Shown here: positions 55,527 through 64,000 of the stretch, piece by piece | How the letters are laid out: every line of letters begins with the position of its first letter | How positions within the stretch are numbered: the first letter of the stretch is position 1 | Assembly (NCBI RefSeq): GCF_007018965.1 | Contig: NZ_VJYZ01000010.1 | Coordinates: 1-64,000 of the forward strand | Direction: 5' to 3' | Length of the DNA stretch: 64,000 nt | Source of the DNA: Paracoccus marinus | GTDB lineage: Bacteria > Pseudomonadota > Alphaproteobacteria > Rhodobacterales > Rhodobacteraceae | Translations under genes and position numbers: made by a program | Notes under the pieces: model-generated | What the model was told of the DNA's origin: nothing | Database searches by the model: none | Seen by the model: only the letters and a program-made list of their open reading frames with translations

Positions 55527-57644
55527 GTGTCCGGTCGCGTGTCAGATGGGCGGGCCAGTCGGCGCGCCGGCCGCCGCCTGATCGCGGCGGTCGCGGCCCT
55601 GGCCCTGCTGGCGGGCGCCGCCGACCGGGGCCGCGACGCCTGGTCGGCCTGGATCGACGCCACCCCGCTGCCGAACCTTTCGGTGCCGACCGGGGTCGAG
55701 GTGCTGGCGCGCGACGGCAGCCTTTTGCGCGCCTTCGCGGTCGAGGACGGGTTGTGGCGCCTTGCCCCGCCCCGATCCGGGGTCGATCCGCAGTTCATGG
55801 CCATGCTGATCGCGTGGGAGGATCGGCGTTTCGCCAGCCACCGCGGCGTCGATCCACGGGCGGTCCTGCGCGCCGCGGTGCAGGCGGTGTGGAACGGGCG
55901 GGCCGTGTCGGGGGCATCGACCTTGTCGATGCAGGCCGCGCGGCTGCTGGAACGGGGGCCGACAAAGGACTGGCGCGGCAAGATCCGGCAGGCGCGGCTG
56001 GCGCTGGCGCTGGAACGGCGGATCGGCAAGGATGGCGTGCTGGACCTGTACCTGCGCCTCGCGCCCTATGGCGGCAACACCGAAGGGGTGCGCGCGGCCA
56101 GCCTGATGTGGTTCGGCAAGGAACCGCGCCGCCTGACCGCCGCCGAGGCGGCGCTGCTGGTGGCGCTGCCGCAATCGCCCGAAAGCCGCCGCCCCGACAT
56201 CCCCGCCCGCCGCGCGGCCGCCCGCGCCGCCCGCGACCGCGTGATTGCCCGCGCCGAGGCGCTGGGCCTGCTCACGCCCGAGGCGGCGCGGACCGCCGTG
56301 GCCACCCCCCTGCCGACCCGCCGCCACCCGTTTCCGGCGCTGGCGCCGCTGCTCGCCGACCGGCTCCGCCGCGAAAATCCCGGCGCGCTGTCGATCGAGA
56401 CGACGATCGACCCGGTCTTGCAACGCCAGGCCGAGGCGCTGGCCGCCCGCGCCGTCGCCACGCAGGGGTCGCGGATGTCGGCGGCGCTGATCCTGGCCGA
56501 CCACCGCACCGGCGAGATCCTCGCCCATGTCGGCGCGGCGGCGTTCAGCGATCCGCGCGCGGGCGGCTTCATCGACATGACGCAGGCGCTGCGCTCACCC
56601 GGATCGACGCTGAAGCCGCTGGTCTATGCGCTGGGGTTCGACGACGGGCTGATCCACCCCGAAACGCTGATCGAGGATCGCCCCGCCGCCTTTGGCCGCT
56701 GGCAGCCGGAAAACTTCGACCGCCGCTTTCGGGGCACGGTCACGATCCGGCAGGCGCTGGTGGAATCGCTGAACATTCCCGTGGTCCGCGTGGCCGAGGC
56801 GCTGGGTCCGCCCCGGATCGCCGCCGCCCTGCGGCGGGCGGGCGCGCCCGCCACGACCGCGGGCGGGCAGCCAGGGCTGGCGCTGGTCCTCGGCGGCGGC
56901 GGGGTCTCGCTCGAGGGGTTGGTCACCGCCTATGGCGGCCTTGCGCGCGGCGGGCGGGCGGTCGCGCTGCATGCGCGGGTTGAGCCCGCGCGCGAGCTCG
57001 CGCCCTTCGTGGGGCCGGTCGCGGCGTGGTATGCGGGCGCGATCCTTGCGCAGCTGCCGCCGCCGGGGGGCCGCGCGGCGGGGCGCGTGGCCTACAAGAC
57101 GGGGACGAGCTATGGCCACCGCGATGCGCTGGCGGTGGGGTATGACGGGCGTTTCGTGGCGGGGGTGTGGATGGGGCGGCCTGACGGGACCCCGGTGCCG
57201 GGCGCGTTCGGCGGCGATCATGCCGCGCCGCTGCTGTTTGACCTGTTCGACGCGCTCGCCGCGCGCGCGGTGCCGCTGCCGCCCCCGCCCGGCGCGGCGC
57301 TGACGGTTCCGAACGCGGCGCTGCCGCCGCCCCTGCGCCGCTTCGCGCCCCCGGGCACACTGCGCGCGCCATCCTCGGCCCCGGCGCGATCCGAGCCGCT
57401 GGCGATCCTGTTTCCGCCCGACGGGGCCGAGGTCGAGCTGACCGGCGACCGGCTGGTCGTCCGGGCGCGGGGCGGGCGCGGGCCTTATACCTGGCTGATC
57501 GACGGGCGGCCGGTCGCGGTGGGGGTTGCGGACCCGACCGCCGATCTGCCCGCCGCGCCGGGCTGGGGCCGGATCTCGGTCATCGACGCGGACGGCGCAT
57601 CGACCCGCGCGGGCGTCCGGCTGACGCGACCGGGGCAGGGCTGA
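55527..57644 (+). CDS. pbpC: penicillin-binding protein 1C (glycosyltransferase/transpeptidase)
   Basis: A ~705-residue bifunctional peptidoglycan enzyme. A membrane anchor (RLIAAVAALALLAGAA) is followed by the GT51 domain (AWEDRRFASHRGVDP, GASTLSMQAARLL). The transpeptidase domain has SxxK in PGSTLKPLVYAL, SxN in ESLNIPVV, and YKTGTSYGHRDA. A C-terminal BiPBP_C beta domain (LAILFPPDGAEVEL) is diagnostic of PBP1C. The start is uncertain: GTG at 55527 is used, GTG at 55473 (overlapping the A2M stop) or 55539 are possible, none with a good ribosome site. Confidence 0.9.
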   Translation: MSGRVSDGRASRRAGRRLIAAVAALALLAGAADRGRDAWSAWIDATPLPNLSVPTGVEVLARDGSLLRAFAVEDGLWRLAPPRSGVDPQFMAMLIAWEDRRFASHRGVDPRAVLRAAVQAVWNGRAVSGASTLSMQAARLLERGPTKDWRGKIRQARLALALERRIGKDGVLDLYLRLAPYGGNTEGVRAASLMWFGKEPRRLTAAEAALLVALPQSPESRRPDIPARRAAARAARDRVIARAEALGLLTPEAARTAVATPLPTRRHPFPALAPLLADRLRRENPGALSIETTIDPVLQRQAEALAARAVATQGSRMSAALILADHRTGEILAHVGAAAFSDPRAGGFIDMTQALRSPGSTLKPLVYALGFDDGLIHPETLIEDRPAAFGRWQPENFDRRFRGTVTIRQALVESLNIPVVRVAEALGPPRIAAALRRAGAPATTAGGQPGLALVLGGGGVSLEGLVTAYGGLARGGRAVALHARVEPARELAPFVGPVAAWYAGAILAQLPPPGGRAAGRVAYKTGTSYGHRDALAVGYDGRFVAGVWMGRPDGTPVPGAFGGDHAAPLLFDLFDALAARAVPLPPPPGAALTVPNAALPPPLRRFAPPGTLRAPSSAPARSEPLAILFPPDGAEVELTGDRLVVRARGGRGPYTWLIDGRPVAVGVADPTADLPAAPGWGRISVIDADGASTRAGVRLTRPGQG

Positions 57645-57646
57645 TT

Positions 57647-58078
57647 TCAGCCAAGCCCGTGCTCGCGCAGCAGCGCCTGTTCGTCGCCCGAAACCCAGCC
57701 GAACACTCGAACGCCCGCGTCATCGCGCCGGACAAAGTAGTGGACGGTGAAGGCAAGCACCTCGGTCGTCCCGTCGGCGCGCGCGTAGGTGGCGGACCAG
57801 GCGACGTGGGCCACGCAGTGGTCGGGGCCGAGCGGCGTCAGATCGACCCGGTCGACCCGCATCTCGCGCGCGCCGGTGTCGCGGTAGTGGCGAAATCCCT
57901 GCGAAAGCGCCTGTTTCAGCGCCTCGTCGTTCACGCCGGTCATCAGCCCCTCGGGCGAGGCCGCGATGTAGCAGGGGGCATAAAGCCGCGCCGCCTCGTC
58001 CACGTCCGCCCGACCCGCGAGCGCGCGGTTCATCGACGCGGCGTAGCGGTCGAACAGGGCGGCCACGTCCTTTTCCAT
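57647..58078 (-). CDS. NTF2-like / SnoaL-type small protein
   Basis: A 143-residue single-domain protein resembling the nuclear transport factor 2 superfamily. It has an N-terminal helix (VAALFDRYAASMNRAL), a central CYIAASPEGLMTGV segment and C-terminal beta strands with aromatic residues (VLAFTVHYFVRR). No catalytic residues can be named. It is the last gene of a leftward xdhC-cytidylyltransferase cluster, 2 bp after the stop of the preceding gene, which hints at a link to molybdenum hydroxylase function. Confidence 0.7.
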   Translation of the reverse strand: MEKDVAALFDRYAASMNRALAGRADVDEAARLYAPCYIAASPEGLMTGVNDEALKQALSQGFRHYRDTGAREMRVDRVDLTPLGPDHCVAHVAWSATYARADGTTEVLAFTVHYFVRRDDAGVRVFGWVSGDEQALLREHGLG

Positions 58079-58080
58079 CG

Positions 58081-58665
58081 TCACCCCGCTGACAGGTCCT
58101 GCGGGACGTCCACGTCCACAAGCTCGGCCGCGGGGGCCGAGACGCAGGCGGCGTCCTGCAAAAGCTCGCCCGCGCCGCGGTCGCCGTGCAGGTTCGACAG
58201 CGCCGGGAACAGGCTTTCGGGAAAGCAGGCCGGCGCGCCGGGGCGGCCGTCGGGATGGCGCGCCGCGGACGGGGTGTCGTCGGTGCAATCGTCGAGGATG
58301 GTGACCGCCAGCCCCTCGGTCACAAAAGGCATGTCGCCCAGCAGCACCAGCAGCCGCGACGCGCCCACCTGCCCGGCCCAAGCGACCGCCGCGCGCAGGC
58401 TGCCGGCCTGGTCGTCGCCGTCGGGCGACAGCAGCGTCGCCTGGTCGATCTGCGCGCCGACCTGGGGATCGTGGACCACCGCCGCTCGCAGGTCCACCGG
58501 CACCCGGCACAGCAGCGTCGCCGCATAGGACACCAGCGGCCGCCCGTTCCACGGCGCCAGCAGCTTGTTGTCCGCGCCCCAGCGGCGCGAATGGCCCGCC
58601 GCCAGCAGCACGGCGGCGGTTCGGACGGTAGCGGTTCGGAGGGGGATTGGCGAAGGTTCGGTCAT
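58081..58665 (-). CDS. MobA/MocA-like nucleotidyltransferase (molybdenum cofactor cytidylyltransferase family)
   Basis: A 194-residue protein. The NTP-binding motif AVLLAAGHSRRWGADNKLL is at residues ~18-36. LLVLLGDMPFVT carries the metal-binding Asp, and GRPGAPACFPESLFPAL is typical of MocA. MocA makes the cytosine dinucleotide form of molybdopterin used by xanthine dehydrogenase-family enzymes, which fits the divergent structural genes. It overlaps xdhC by 4 nt. Confidence 0.85.
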   Translation of the reverse strand: MTEPSPIPLRTATVRTAAVLLAAGHSRRWGADNKLLAPWNGRPLVSYAATLLCRVPVDLRAAVVHDPQVGAQIDQATLLSPDGDDQAGSLRAAVAWAGQVGASRLLVLLGDMPFVTEGLAVTILDDCTDDTPSAARHPDGRPGAPACFPESLFPALSNLHGDRGAGELLQDAACVSAPAAELVDVDVPQDLSAG

Positions 58666-59648
58666 CGTTCGGCCTCGGACAGGATTTCGGCTAGGACGGA
58701 CACCGCCAGCACCTGGGGGTCGCGCGCCGACGGGATCAGCCCGATCGGTCCGCGCAGGCGGGCGATGTCGGCGTCGGCCACGCCCATTTCGCGCAGCGCC
58801 TGCACCCGCGCGCGGTGGCTGCGCAGGCTGCCCTGCGCGCCGACGTAGAACGCGGGCGAGGCGAGCGCGCGGGCCAGCACCGGCGGCTCCCGGTCATGGT
58901 CGTGGTAGAACAGCGTGACGGCGGTCCACGGGTCGGCGTCCAGCGGTGCTGCGCCGCTTGCGGGGGTTGCATCGCGCAGCGGCGACAGGCCTTGGGCGCG
59001 GGCCGCGTCCGCTGTCGCCTCGTCGTGGGTCGTCAACTGGGCCGGGTAGCCTGCGGCGCGGGCCAGCGCGGCAAAGCGCACCGCCTCCACCCCCGCGCCC
59101 CAGACCATGAACCGCGTCGCGGGCTTCAGCCGCAGCTGGAACCCCGGACCGCCCGGCACCACCGCGCCGCTGTCGAGGTCGATCCCCAGCGTGAAATCCT
59201 GCCGCGCTGCTCGCGCCGCGAGCGCGCGGGCGATGGGCGCGGGGCCGACCGGCGTCAGCGCCACGTCCAGCCCGCCGCCGCAGGGCAGCACCAGGTCGAT
59301 GAACGGCGATCCCGCGCCGTAGCGCAGCCGCCGCGTCCGGCCATCGTGCGCCACCTGGGCCGCGTGGATGGCCAGGTCGGCCTCGATACAGCCGGAACTC
59401 AGCTGCCCGACCGATCCGCCTTGCGCCGGGAACGCCATGAAGGTGCCGGGGCTGCGGTAATGCGGACCCTCGACCCCGGTGATGAGCGCGATCACCCCGC
59501 CGCCCGCCAGCGCCGCCAGCGGATCGCCCAGCGGGTCGCCTACCGGGTCGCCTACCAGGTCGCCCAGCGGATCAGGCCGGGCGGCCGCCTGCGGATCGGC
59601 CGCTGCCCGGTCGGGCGGGAATGGAAATGGGGTGACGTTCGCCGTCAT
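58662..59648 (-). CDS. xdhC: XdhC family molybdenum hydroxylase maturation protein
   Basis: A 328-residue protein that loads sulfurated molybdenum cofactor into xanthine dehydrogenase-family enzymes. The N-terminal motif [16 protein letters not shown] carries the cofactor-binding cysteine. The C-terminal Rossmann domain has [22 protein letters not shown] and [25 protein letters not shown]. Residues ~25-44 are an odd Gly-Asp-Pro-Leu/Val repeat encoded by a 12-bp tandem repeat. It is divergent from the enzyme genes, 99 bp apart. Confidence 0.9.
   Translation of the reverse strand: MTANVTPFPFPPDRAAADPQAAARPDPLGDLVGDPVGDPLGDPLAALAGGGVIALITGVEGPHYRSPGTFMAFPAQGGSVGQLSSGCIEADLAIHAAQVAHDGRTRRLRYGAGSPFIDLVLPCGGGLDVALTPVGPAPIARALAARAARQDFTLGIDLDSGAVVPGGPGFQLRLKPATRFMVWGAGVEAVRFAALARAAGYPAQLTTHDEATADAARAQGLSPLRDATPASGAAPLDADPWTAVTLFYHDHDREPPVLARALASPAFYVGAQGSLRSHRARVQALREMGVADADIARLRGPIGLIPSARDPQVLAVSVLAEILSEAER
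59517..59576. repeat. five 12-bp tandem repeats within xdhC
   Basis: Units CAGCGGATCGCC, CAGCGGGTCGCC, TACCGGGTCGCC, TACCAGGTCGCC and CAGCGGATCAGG follow each other without gaps. Being a multiple of 3, they lengthen or shorten a GDPL-type linker without a frameshift. Confidence 0.85.
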
Positions 59649-59747
59649 GGATCGTGCTTTGCCTTTATTTGTCCGCTTGGAAAGGAACACCGCCCCCCGC
59701 GAGGTCGTTCCCCCCGCAGCCACGCAGCCGACATGAAGGATCCCACC

Positions 59748-60278
59748 ATGGATGTCACCCTTACCGTCAACGGCGCGCAGCGGACCTTGCAGCTGGACGA
59801 CCCGCGCGTCTCGTTGCTGGACGCGCTGCGCCAGCGACTCGACCTGACCGGGACCAAGAAGGGCTGCGACCACGGCCAGTGCGGGGCCTGCACGGTGATC
59901 GTGAACGGGCGGCGGATCAATTCCTGCCTGTCGCTCGCGGTCATGCACGACGGCGACGAGATCACCACGATCGAGGGGATCGGCCAGCCCGGCGACCTTG
60001 CGCCCATGCAGCAAGCCTTCATCCGGCACGACGGATTTCAGTGCGGCTACTGCACGCCCGGCCAGATCATGTCGGCCACCGCGATGCTGGACGAGGTGCG
60101 GCAGGGATGGCCCAGCCAGCTGTCGGGCGACCTTGGCCCCGCCGAGCTGACCGACGACGAGATCCGCGAACGCATGTCGGGGAACCTGTGCCGCTGCTCG
60201 TGCTATCCCAACATCGTCGATGCGATCCGCGACGCGGCGCAGGGCGGCGACCGCGCGAACGCGGAGGACGCGGCATGA
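59748..60278 (+). CDS. molybdenum hydroxylase 2Fe-2S subunit
   Basis: A 176-residue electron-transfer subunit. The plant-type 2Fe-2S site is [22 protein letters not shown] in sequence order; the second, alpha-helical cluster uses CGYCTPGQI and CRCSCY. There is no Tat signal, unlike E. coli PaoA, so the enzyme is probably cytoplasmic. The ATG at 59748 has AAGGA 7 bp upstream; an in-frame ATG at 59733 would add five residues. It overlaps the FAD subunit by 4 nt. Confidence 0.94.
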   Translation: MDVTLTVNGAQRTLQLDDPRVSLLDALRQRLDLTGTKKGCDHGQCGACTVIVNGRRINSCLSLAVMHDGDEITTIEGIGQPGDLAPMQQAFIRHDGFQCGYCTPGQIMSATAMLDEVRQGWPSQLSGDLGPAELTDDEIRERMSGNLCRCSCYPNIVDAIRDAAQGGDRANAEDAA

Positions 60279-61243
60279 AGGCGTTCGATTACTACCGCGC
60301 GGAAAGCCCGGCCGACGTGATCGGCACCGACGCCCGCCCGATCGCGGGCGGGACCAACCTTCTGGACCTGATGAAGCACCAGGTCGAGACGCCGGACCGC
60401 CTTGCCGACGTGAACCACGTCGGCCTTGACGGGATCGAGCGGGACGGCGACGGGCTGCGGGTGGGTGCGCTGGTGCGGAACTCGGACCTTGCCGCCGACC
60501 CGTCGGTGCGCGAGGGCTGGCCGCTCTTGTCGCGGGCGATCCTTGCAGGCGCAAGCGGGCAGATCAGGAACCGCGCGACCACCGGCGGCAACCTGATGCA
60601 GCGCACGCGGTGCTATTACTTCTATGACCTCGACACGCCCTGCAACAAGCGCGCGCCGGGGTCGGGATGCAGCGCCATCGGCGGCGTGAACCGGATCCAC
60701 GCGATCCTGGGCGCGTCCGGCGACTGCATCGCCACCTATCCGGGCGACATGGCCGTCGCGATGAGCGCGCTGGACGCCGTGGTCGAGGTCGAGGGGCCGA
60801 ACGGCCGCCGCGAGATCGCCGCGACCGATTTCCACCGCCTGCCCGGCGACGCGCCGCAACGCGACAACGACCTGCAGCCGGGCGAGATGATCCTGTCGGT
60901 CCGCCTGCCCGCGCCTCTTGGCGGCAAGCACATCTACCGCAAGGTCCGCGACCGGCGGTCCTATGCCTTTGCGCTGGTGTCGGTCGCCGCCGTGGTGGTG
61001 ATGGACGCGGGCCGCATGTCCACCGTCCGCCTGGCCTTCGGCGGCGTCGCCCACAAGCCGTGGCGGGTGCCCGCGGCCGAGGCGCTGTTGCAGGGCCAGG
61101 CGCCCTCGCCCGACCTGTTCGACCGTGCCGCCGATGCCGTGCTGGACGGCGCAACGGGGCAGGGCCACAACGATTTCAAGATTCCGCTGCTGCGGCGCAC
61201 GCTGAACGCGGTGCTGGCCGAAGCCACGGAAGGGAGCAAGTGA
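60275..61243 (+). CDS. molybdenum hydroxylase FAD subunit (PaoB/YagS-like)
   Basis: A 322-residue subunit. FAD-binding motifs are [13 protein letters not shown] and [17 protein letters not shown]. The insertion [19 protein letters not shown] followed by GSGC provides four cysteines for an extra 4Fe-4S cluster, as in PaoB and 4-hydroxybenzoyl-CoA reductase-like enzymes. That argues for a PaoABC-type aldehyde oxidoreductase and against classical xanthine dehydrogenase. It overlaps the large subunit start by 1 nt (TGATG). Confidence 0.93.
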   Translation: MKAFDYYRAESPADVIGTDARPIAGGTNLLDLMKHQVETPDRLADVNHVGLDGIERDGDGLRVGALVRNSDLAADPSVREGWPLLSRAILAGASGQIRNRATTGGNLMQRTRCYYFYDLDTPCNKRAPGSGCSAIGGVNRIHAILGASGDCIATYPGDMAVAMSALDAVVEVEGPNGRREIAATDFHRLPGDAPQRDNDLQPGEMILSVRLPAPLGGKHIYRKVRDRRSYAFALVSVAAVVVMDAGRMSTVRLAFGGVAHKPWRVPAAEALLQGQAPSPDLFDRAADAVLDGATGQGHNDFKIPLLRRTLNAVLAEATEGSK

Positions 61244-63456
61244 TGTCCGATCCGATCGAAGTCAGCCTGACCCACCGGATGAACTTTCCCGACAAGGAAG
61301 ACCTGCTCGACCGCACCGCGCAGGGCATCCTGGGAACGCCGATGGACCGCCCCGAAGGGCCGCTGAAGGTCAGCGGCACGGCCACTTATGCCGACGAGGA
61401 TCACCCGCCCGGCACGGTTTATGGCTGGCTGGTCCGGTCCTCGATCTCCAAAGGGTGGGTCACGGGGTTCAACACCCGCGACCTGCGGGCCATGCCGGGC
61501 GTGCTGGCGGTGATCCGCGACAAGCGGATGCTGCGGAACCCGGCCCAGGGCCAGGCGTCGAAGGCGCCCTATCAGGGCCCGGCCGAGATATTCTACAAGG
61601 GCCAGCCGATCGCGCTGGTCGTGGCCGAGACGTTCGAGCAGGCGCGCGACGCCGCGCTGAACGCGCGGGCCGACTATGACGACCGCAGCGCCAAGGGCGT
61701 GTTCGTCCCGGCCGAGGCGAAGTACGAGGCGCCGCGTTCGCAGCAGGCGTCCAAGGGCGATCTGGATGAGGCGATGGACGAGGCGGCGTTCGCCGTGGAT
61801 GTGGAATACCACACCCCGTCGATGAGCCATGCGGCGATGGAACCCCACGCTGCCGTGGCGTGGTGGGACGGCGGCCACGTGACCCTTCGCGGCAGCTACC
61901 AGATGCTCGGGTCGAACAAGGCGGAACTGGCGGATGCGCTGGGGATCAGCCCCAGGAACGTGCGGATCCTGTCGCCCTATGTGGGCGGCGGCTTCGGCAG
62001 CAAGCTGGGGATCAGCCACGAGGGCGTCGCCGCCGCCATCGCCGCGCAGAAGCTGGGGCGGCCCGTGGCCGTCGCGCTGCACCGCCGCCAGCAGTTCGAG
62101 ACGACGCACCGGCGCAGCGAAAGCCGCCAGCGCATCCGCCTGTCCTGCGGCGCGGACGGTCGGATGACCGGCGTGGGCCACGACGCCTGGGTGTCGAACC
62201 TGCCGGCGGAAAGCTTCAGCGAGCCGGTGACGCAGGCCACGCCCTTTACCTATGACGGCGAAAACCGGCAGATCGGCCACCACGTCGGCCGCCTGAACAT
62301 CACCTGCGCCGGATCGATGCGCGCGCCGGGCGAGGCGATCGGCGTGCCCGTGACCGAAGCCGCGATGGACGAGCTGGCCCAGGCGGCGGGCATCGACCCG
62401 GTGGAGTTCCGGCTGCGGAACATCCCCGAAAAGGACCCGTCCTCGGGCCGCCCGTTCAGCAGCAACCGCCTGGCGGACTGCCTGACGCGCGGGGCCGAAA
62501 GCTTTGGCTGGAAGGACCGGCGCGAAAACGGCGCCCGGCGCGAGGGGGAATGGCTGATCGGCATGGGCGTCGCCTCGGCGATCCGCGTCAACATGCTGGT
62601 GCCCAGCACCGCCCGCGTGATCCTGCTGCCCGACGGCACCGCGCGGGTGGAAACCGACATGACCGACATCGGCACCGGCAGCTATTCGATCCTGACCCAG
62701 ATCGCGGCCGAGGTGCTGGGCCTGCCCGCCGACCGCGTGACGACGGTGCTGGGCGACAGCGACCTGCCGCAGTCGTCCGGTTCGGGCGGGTCGTTCGGCG
62801 CTGCCTCGTCGGGCAGTTCTGTCATGCTGGCCGCCAAGGCCGTGCGCGAGAAGCTCGCCAAGCGGATGGACTGCGATCCCGACGACCTGACCCTGAAGGA
62901 CGGCTACGCAATCGCCGAAAACCGCCGTCGTACGTTGGCCGAGGTGCTGGAAGGCGACACGCTGCAAGGCACCGGCACGATCAAGAAGGGCCTGACTTCG
63001 GTCGATCACCAGCAGGCGTGCTGGGGTGCGCAGTTCGCCGAGGTCGCGGTCAGCACCGTCACCGGCGAGGTTCACGTCCGCCGCCTTGCCGCGACCTTCG
63101 CCTGCGGGCGGATCCTGAACGCCAAGACCGCGCGGTCGCAGTGCATCGGCGGCATGATCTTCGGGATCGGCCAGGCGCTGCACGAGGAAATCTCGACCGA
63201 CGCCCGCGACGGCAGCTTCGTGAACCGCGACCTTGCGGAATATCACGTGCCCGCGAACCTCGACGTGCCGCATATCGACATCGAGTTCCTGAACGACCGC
63301 GACCCCTACGCCAACCCGATGCAGGCCAAGGGCATCGGCGAATTGGCCTGCTGCGGCACCGCGGGCGCGATCGTGAACGCGATCGCGAACGCGACCGGCG
63401 AGCGGTTCCGCAGCTTCCCGGTGACGCTGGACAAGGTGCTGGAGCGGCTGGGGTAA
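61243..63456 (+). CDS. molybdenum hydroxylase molybdopterin-binding subunit (PaoC/YagR-like)
   Basis: A 737-residue catalytic subunit. It has the aldehyde oxidase/xanthine dehydrogenase a/b hammerhead N-domain (GPLKVSGTATYADE). Cofactor contacts are in SPYVGGGFGSKLG, GSMRAPGEA and SGSGGSFGAASSGSS. The catalytic glutamate is in KGIGELACCGTAGAIVNAI near the C-terminus. The substrate is probably an aldehyde or N-heterocycle. XdhC and the MocA-like enzyme encoded divergently would mature it. Confidence 0.93.
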   Translation: MSDPIEVSLTHRMNFPDKEDLLDRTAQGILGTPMDRPEGPLKVSGTATYADEDHPPGTVYGWLVRSSISKGWVTGFNTRDLRAMPGVLAVIRDKRMLRNPAQGQASKAPYQGPAEIFYKGQPIALVVAETFEQARDAALNARADYDDRSAKGVFVPAEAKYEAPRSQQASKGDLDEAMDEAAFAVDVEYHTPSMSHAAMEPHAAVAWWDGGHVTLRGSYQMLGSNKAELADALGISPRNVRILSPYVGGGFGSKLGISHEGVAAAIAAQKLGRPVAVALHRRQQFETTHRRSESRQRIRLSCGADGRMTGVGHDAWVSNLPAESFSEPVTQATPFTYDGENRQIGHHVGRLNITCAGSMRAPGEAIGVPVTEAAMDELAQAAGIDPVEFRLRNIPEKDPSSGRPFSSNRLADCLTRGAESFGWKDRRENGARREGEWLIGMGVASAIRVNMLVPSTARVILLPDGTARVETDMTDIGTGSYSILTQIAAEVLGLPADRVTTVLGDSDLPQSSGSGGSFGAASSGSSVMLAAKAVREKLAKRMDCDPDDLTLKDGYAIAENRRRTLAEVLEGDTLQGTGTIKKGLTSVDHQQACWGAQFAEVAVSTVTGEVHVRRLAATFACGRILNAKTARSQCIGGMIFGIGQALHEEISTDARDGSFVNRDLAEYHVPANLDVPHIDIEFLNDRDPYANPMQAKGIGELACCGTAGAIVNAIANATGERFRSFPVTLDKVLERLG

Positions 63457-63464
63457 GGGGGCCG

Positions 63465-64000
63465 TCAAGCCGTCCCCGTCACCCGCCGCAGGATAAGCGG
63501 CAGCAGCCCGCCCTGCAGCAGCGTCTCGACTTCCAGCGAGGTTTCGATCGCGGCGGTGGCGGTGAAGCGGGCGGTCCGGCCGTCGGCGTAGCGGATGGTC
63601 ACGGGGACCTCGCCGCGCGGGGTGATGTGGGCGGGGGCGGCGTCGATGTCCGCCATGTCGTGGACAGTCAGCGCCAGCGTTTGCGGCGTAACGCCCTGGG
63701 GCAGGCGCAGGGGCAGGACGCCCATGCCGATCAGGTTGGCGCGGTGGATGCGCTCGAAGCTGGCCGCCAGCACCGCGCGCGCGCCCAGAAGCGCCGCGCC
63801 CTTCGCAGCCCAGTCGCGTGACGAGCCCATGCCGTAGCGTTCATCCGCGACGATGACGACCGCCTCGCCCGCCTCGCGGTAGCGCGCGGCGGCCCGCCAT
63901 AGCGGCAGCACCTCGCCATCCGGCAGAATGGTCGCGCCGGGCGGGACCCCTTCGCCCAGCAGGTTCACCACGTTGCGGTTGGTGAACAGGCCGCGCAGCA
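63465..64000 (-). CDS. aconitase family protein, C-terminal part
   Basis: The frame stays open to the right edge, so only the last ~177 residues are visible. They form the swivel domain (domain 4): YGMGSSRDWAAKGAALLGARAV with the conserved SSRDWAAKG, and SFERIHRANLIGMGVLPL. This fits AcnA-type aconitate hydratase or a relative such as 2-methylcitrate dehydratase AcnD; the missing cluster-binding domains would decide. It converges on the molybdenum hydroxylase operon, 8 bp apart. Confidence 0.88.
   Translation of the reverse strand, partial: LRGLFTNRNVVNLLGEGVPPGATILPDGEVLPLWRAAARYREAGEAVVIVADERYGMGSSRDWAAKGAALLGARAVLAASFERIHRANLIGMGVLPLRLPQGVTPQTLALTVHDMADIDAAPAHITPRGEVPVTIRYADGRTARFTATAAIETSLEVETLLQGGLLPLILRRVTGTA

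Overview
This 64 kb window is high-GC chromosomal DNA from an alphaproteobacterium, most likely a member of the Rhodobacterales (Paracoccaceae/Roseobacter-like). The assignment rests on the order dnaQ-coaE-aroE // origin // hemJ-rho-mnmE-mnmG-rsmG-parA-parB, with hemW-rdgB-rph and hrcA-grpE following, and on the style of the Rho, GrpE and RluA proteins. It is inferred from family resemblance and gene order, not from a database search.

Region 1 (1-16.7 kb) is the origin-proximal core. It starts with the end of a HisKA_2 sensor kinase and a YihY membrane protein. Next come dnaQ, coaE and aroE, all leftward. An AT-rich intergenic region (4772-5202) carries DnaA boxes and a parS-like palindrome and is the probable oriC. 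Rightward from it lie hemJ, rho, mnmE, mnmG, rsmG, parA and parB. Two more parS-like sites overlap the starts of mnmG and rsmG. The leftward rph-rdgB-hemW cluster and the rightward hrcA-grpE pair complete the block.

Region 2 (16.8-22.1 kb) is ordinary chromosome: a glutathione-dependent formaldehyde dehydrogenase, a ClpP-like protease subunit, an FAD/NAD(P)-binding protein, a luciferase-like oxidoreductase and a secreted low-complexity protein. The dehydrogenase produces formylglutathione and so, indirectly, formate.

Region 3 (22.1-33.4 kb) is the standout: an almost self-contained selenocysteine-formate dehydrogenase locus. A leftward, tightly overlapping operon reads fdnG (in-frame UGA), fdnH, fdnI, fdhE, selA, selB and ends with the tRNA-Sec gene selC. 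kynA and a rightward selD lie just upstream. A bacterial-type SECIS hairpin with a bulged U can be drawn right after the UGA.

Region 4 (33.4-44.9 kb) opens with two tandem copies of a ~168-bp element of nested hairpins whose stems differ by compensating substitutions. Then come the divergent efp/epmA pair, msrC with three tandem GFA-family genes, a LysE exporter, rluA, a serine hydrolase, an AbrB-type membrane protein, an FtsX-type ABC exporter with a DUF3299 protein, and an alkaline phosphatase with an alanine-rich insertion.

Region 5 (45.2-49.6 kb) is a five-gene operon: an AhpD-like protein, an acyl-CoA-dehydrogenase-fold enzyme and a SsuABC/TauABC-type ABC importer. It probably handles a small oxidised organic substrate, perhaps an organosulfur compound.

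Region 6 (49.8-64 kb) holds the bacterial alpha-2-macroglobulin/PBP1C pair, then a divergent molybdenum-hydroxylase locus. Leftward are xdhC, a MocA-like cytidylyltransferase and an NTF2-like protein; rightward are the 2Fe-2S, FAD and molybdopterin subunits. The 3' end of an aconitase-family gene closes the window. No insertion sequences, prophage, rRNA or CRISPR arrays were seen.
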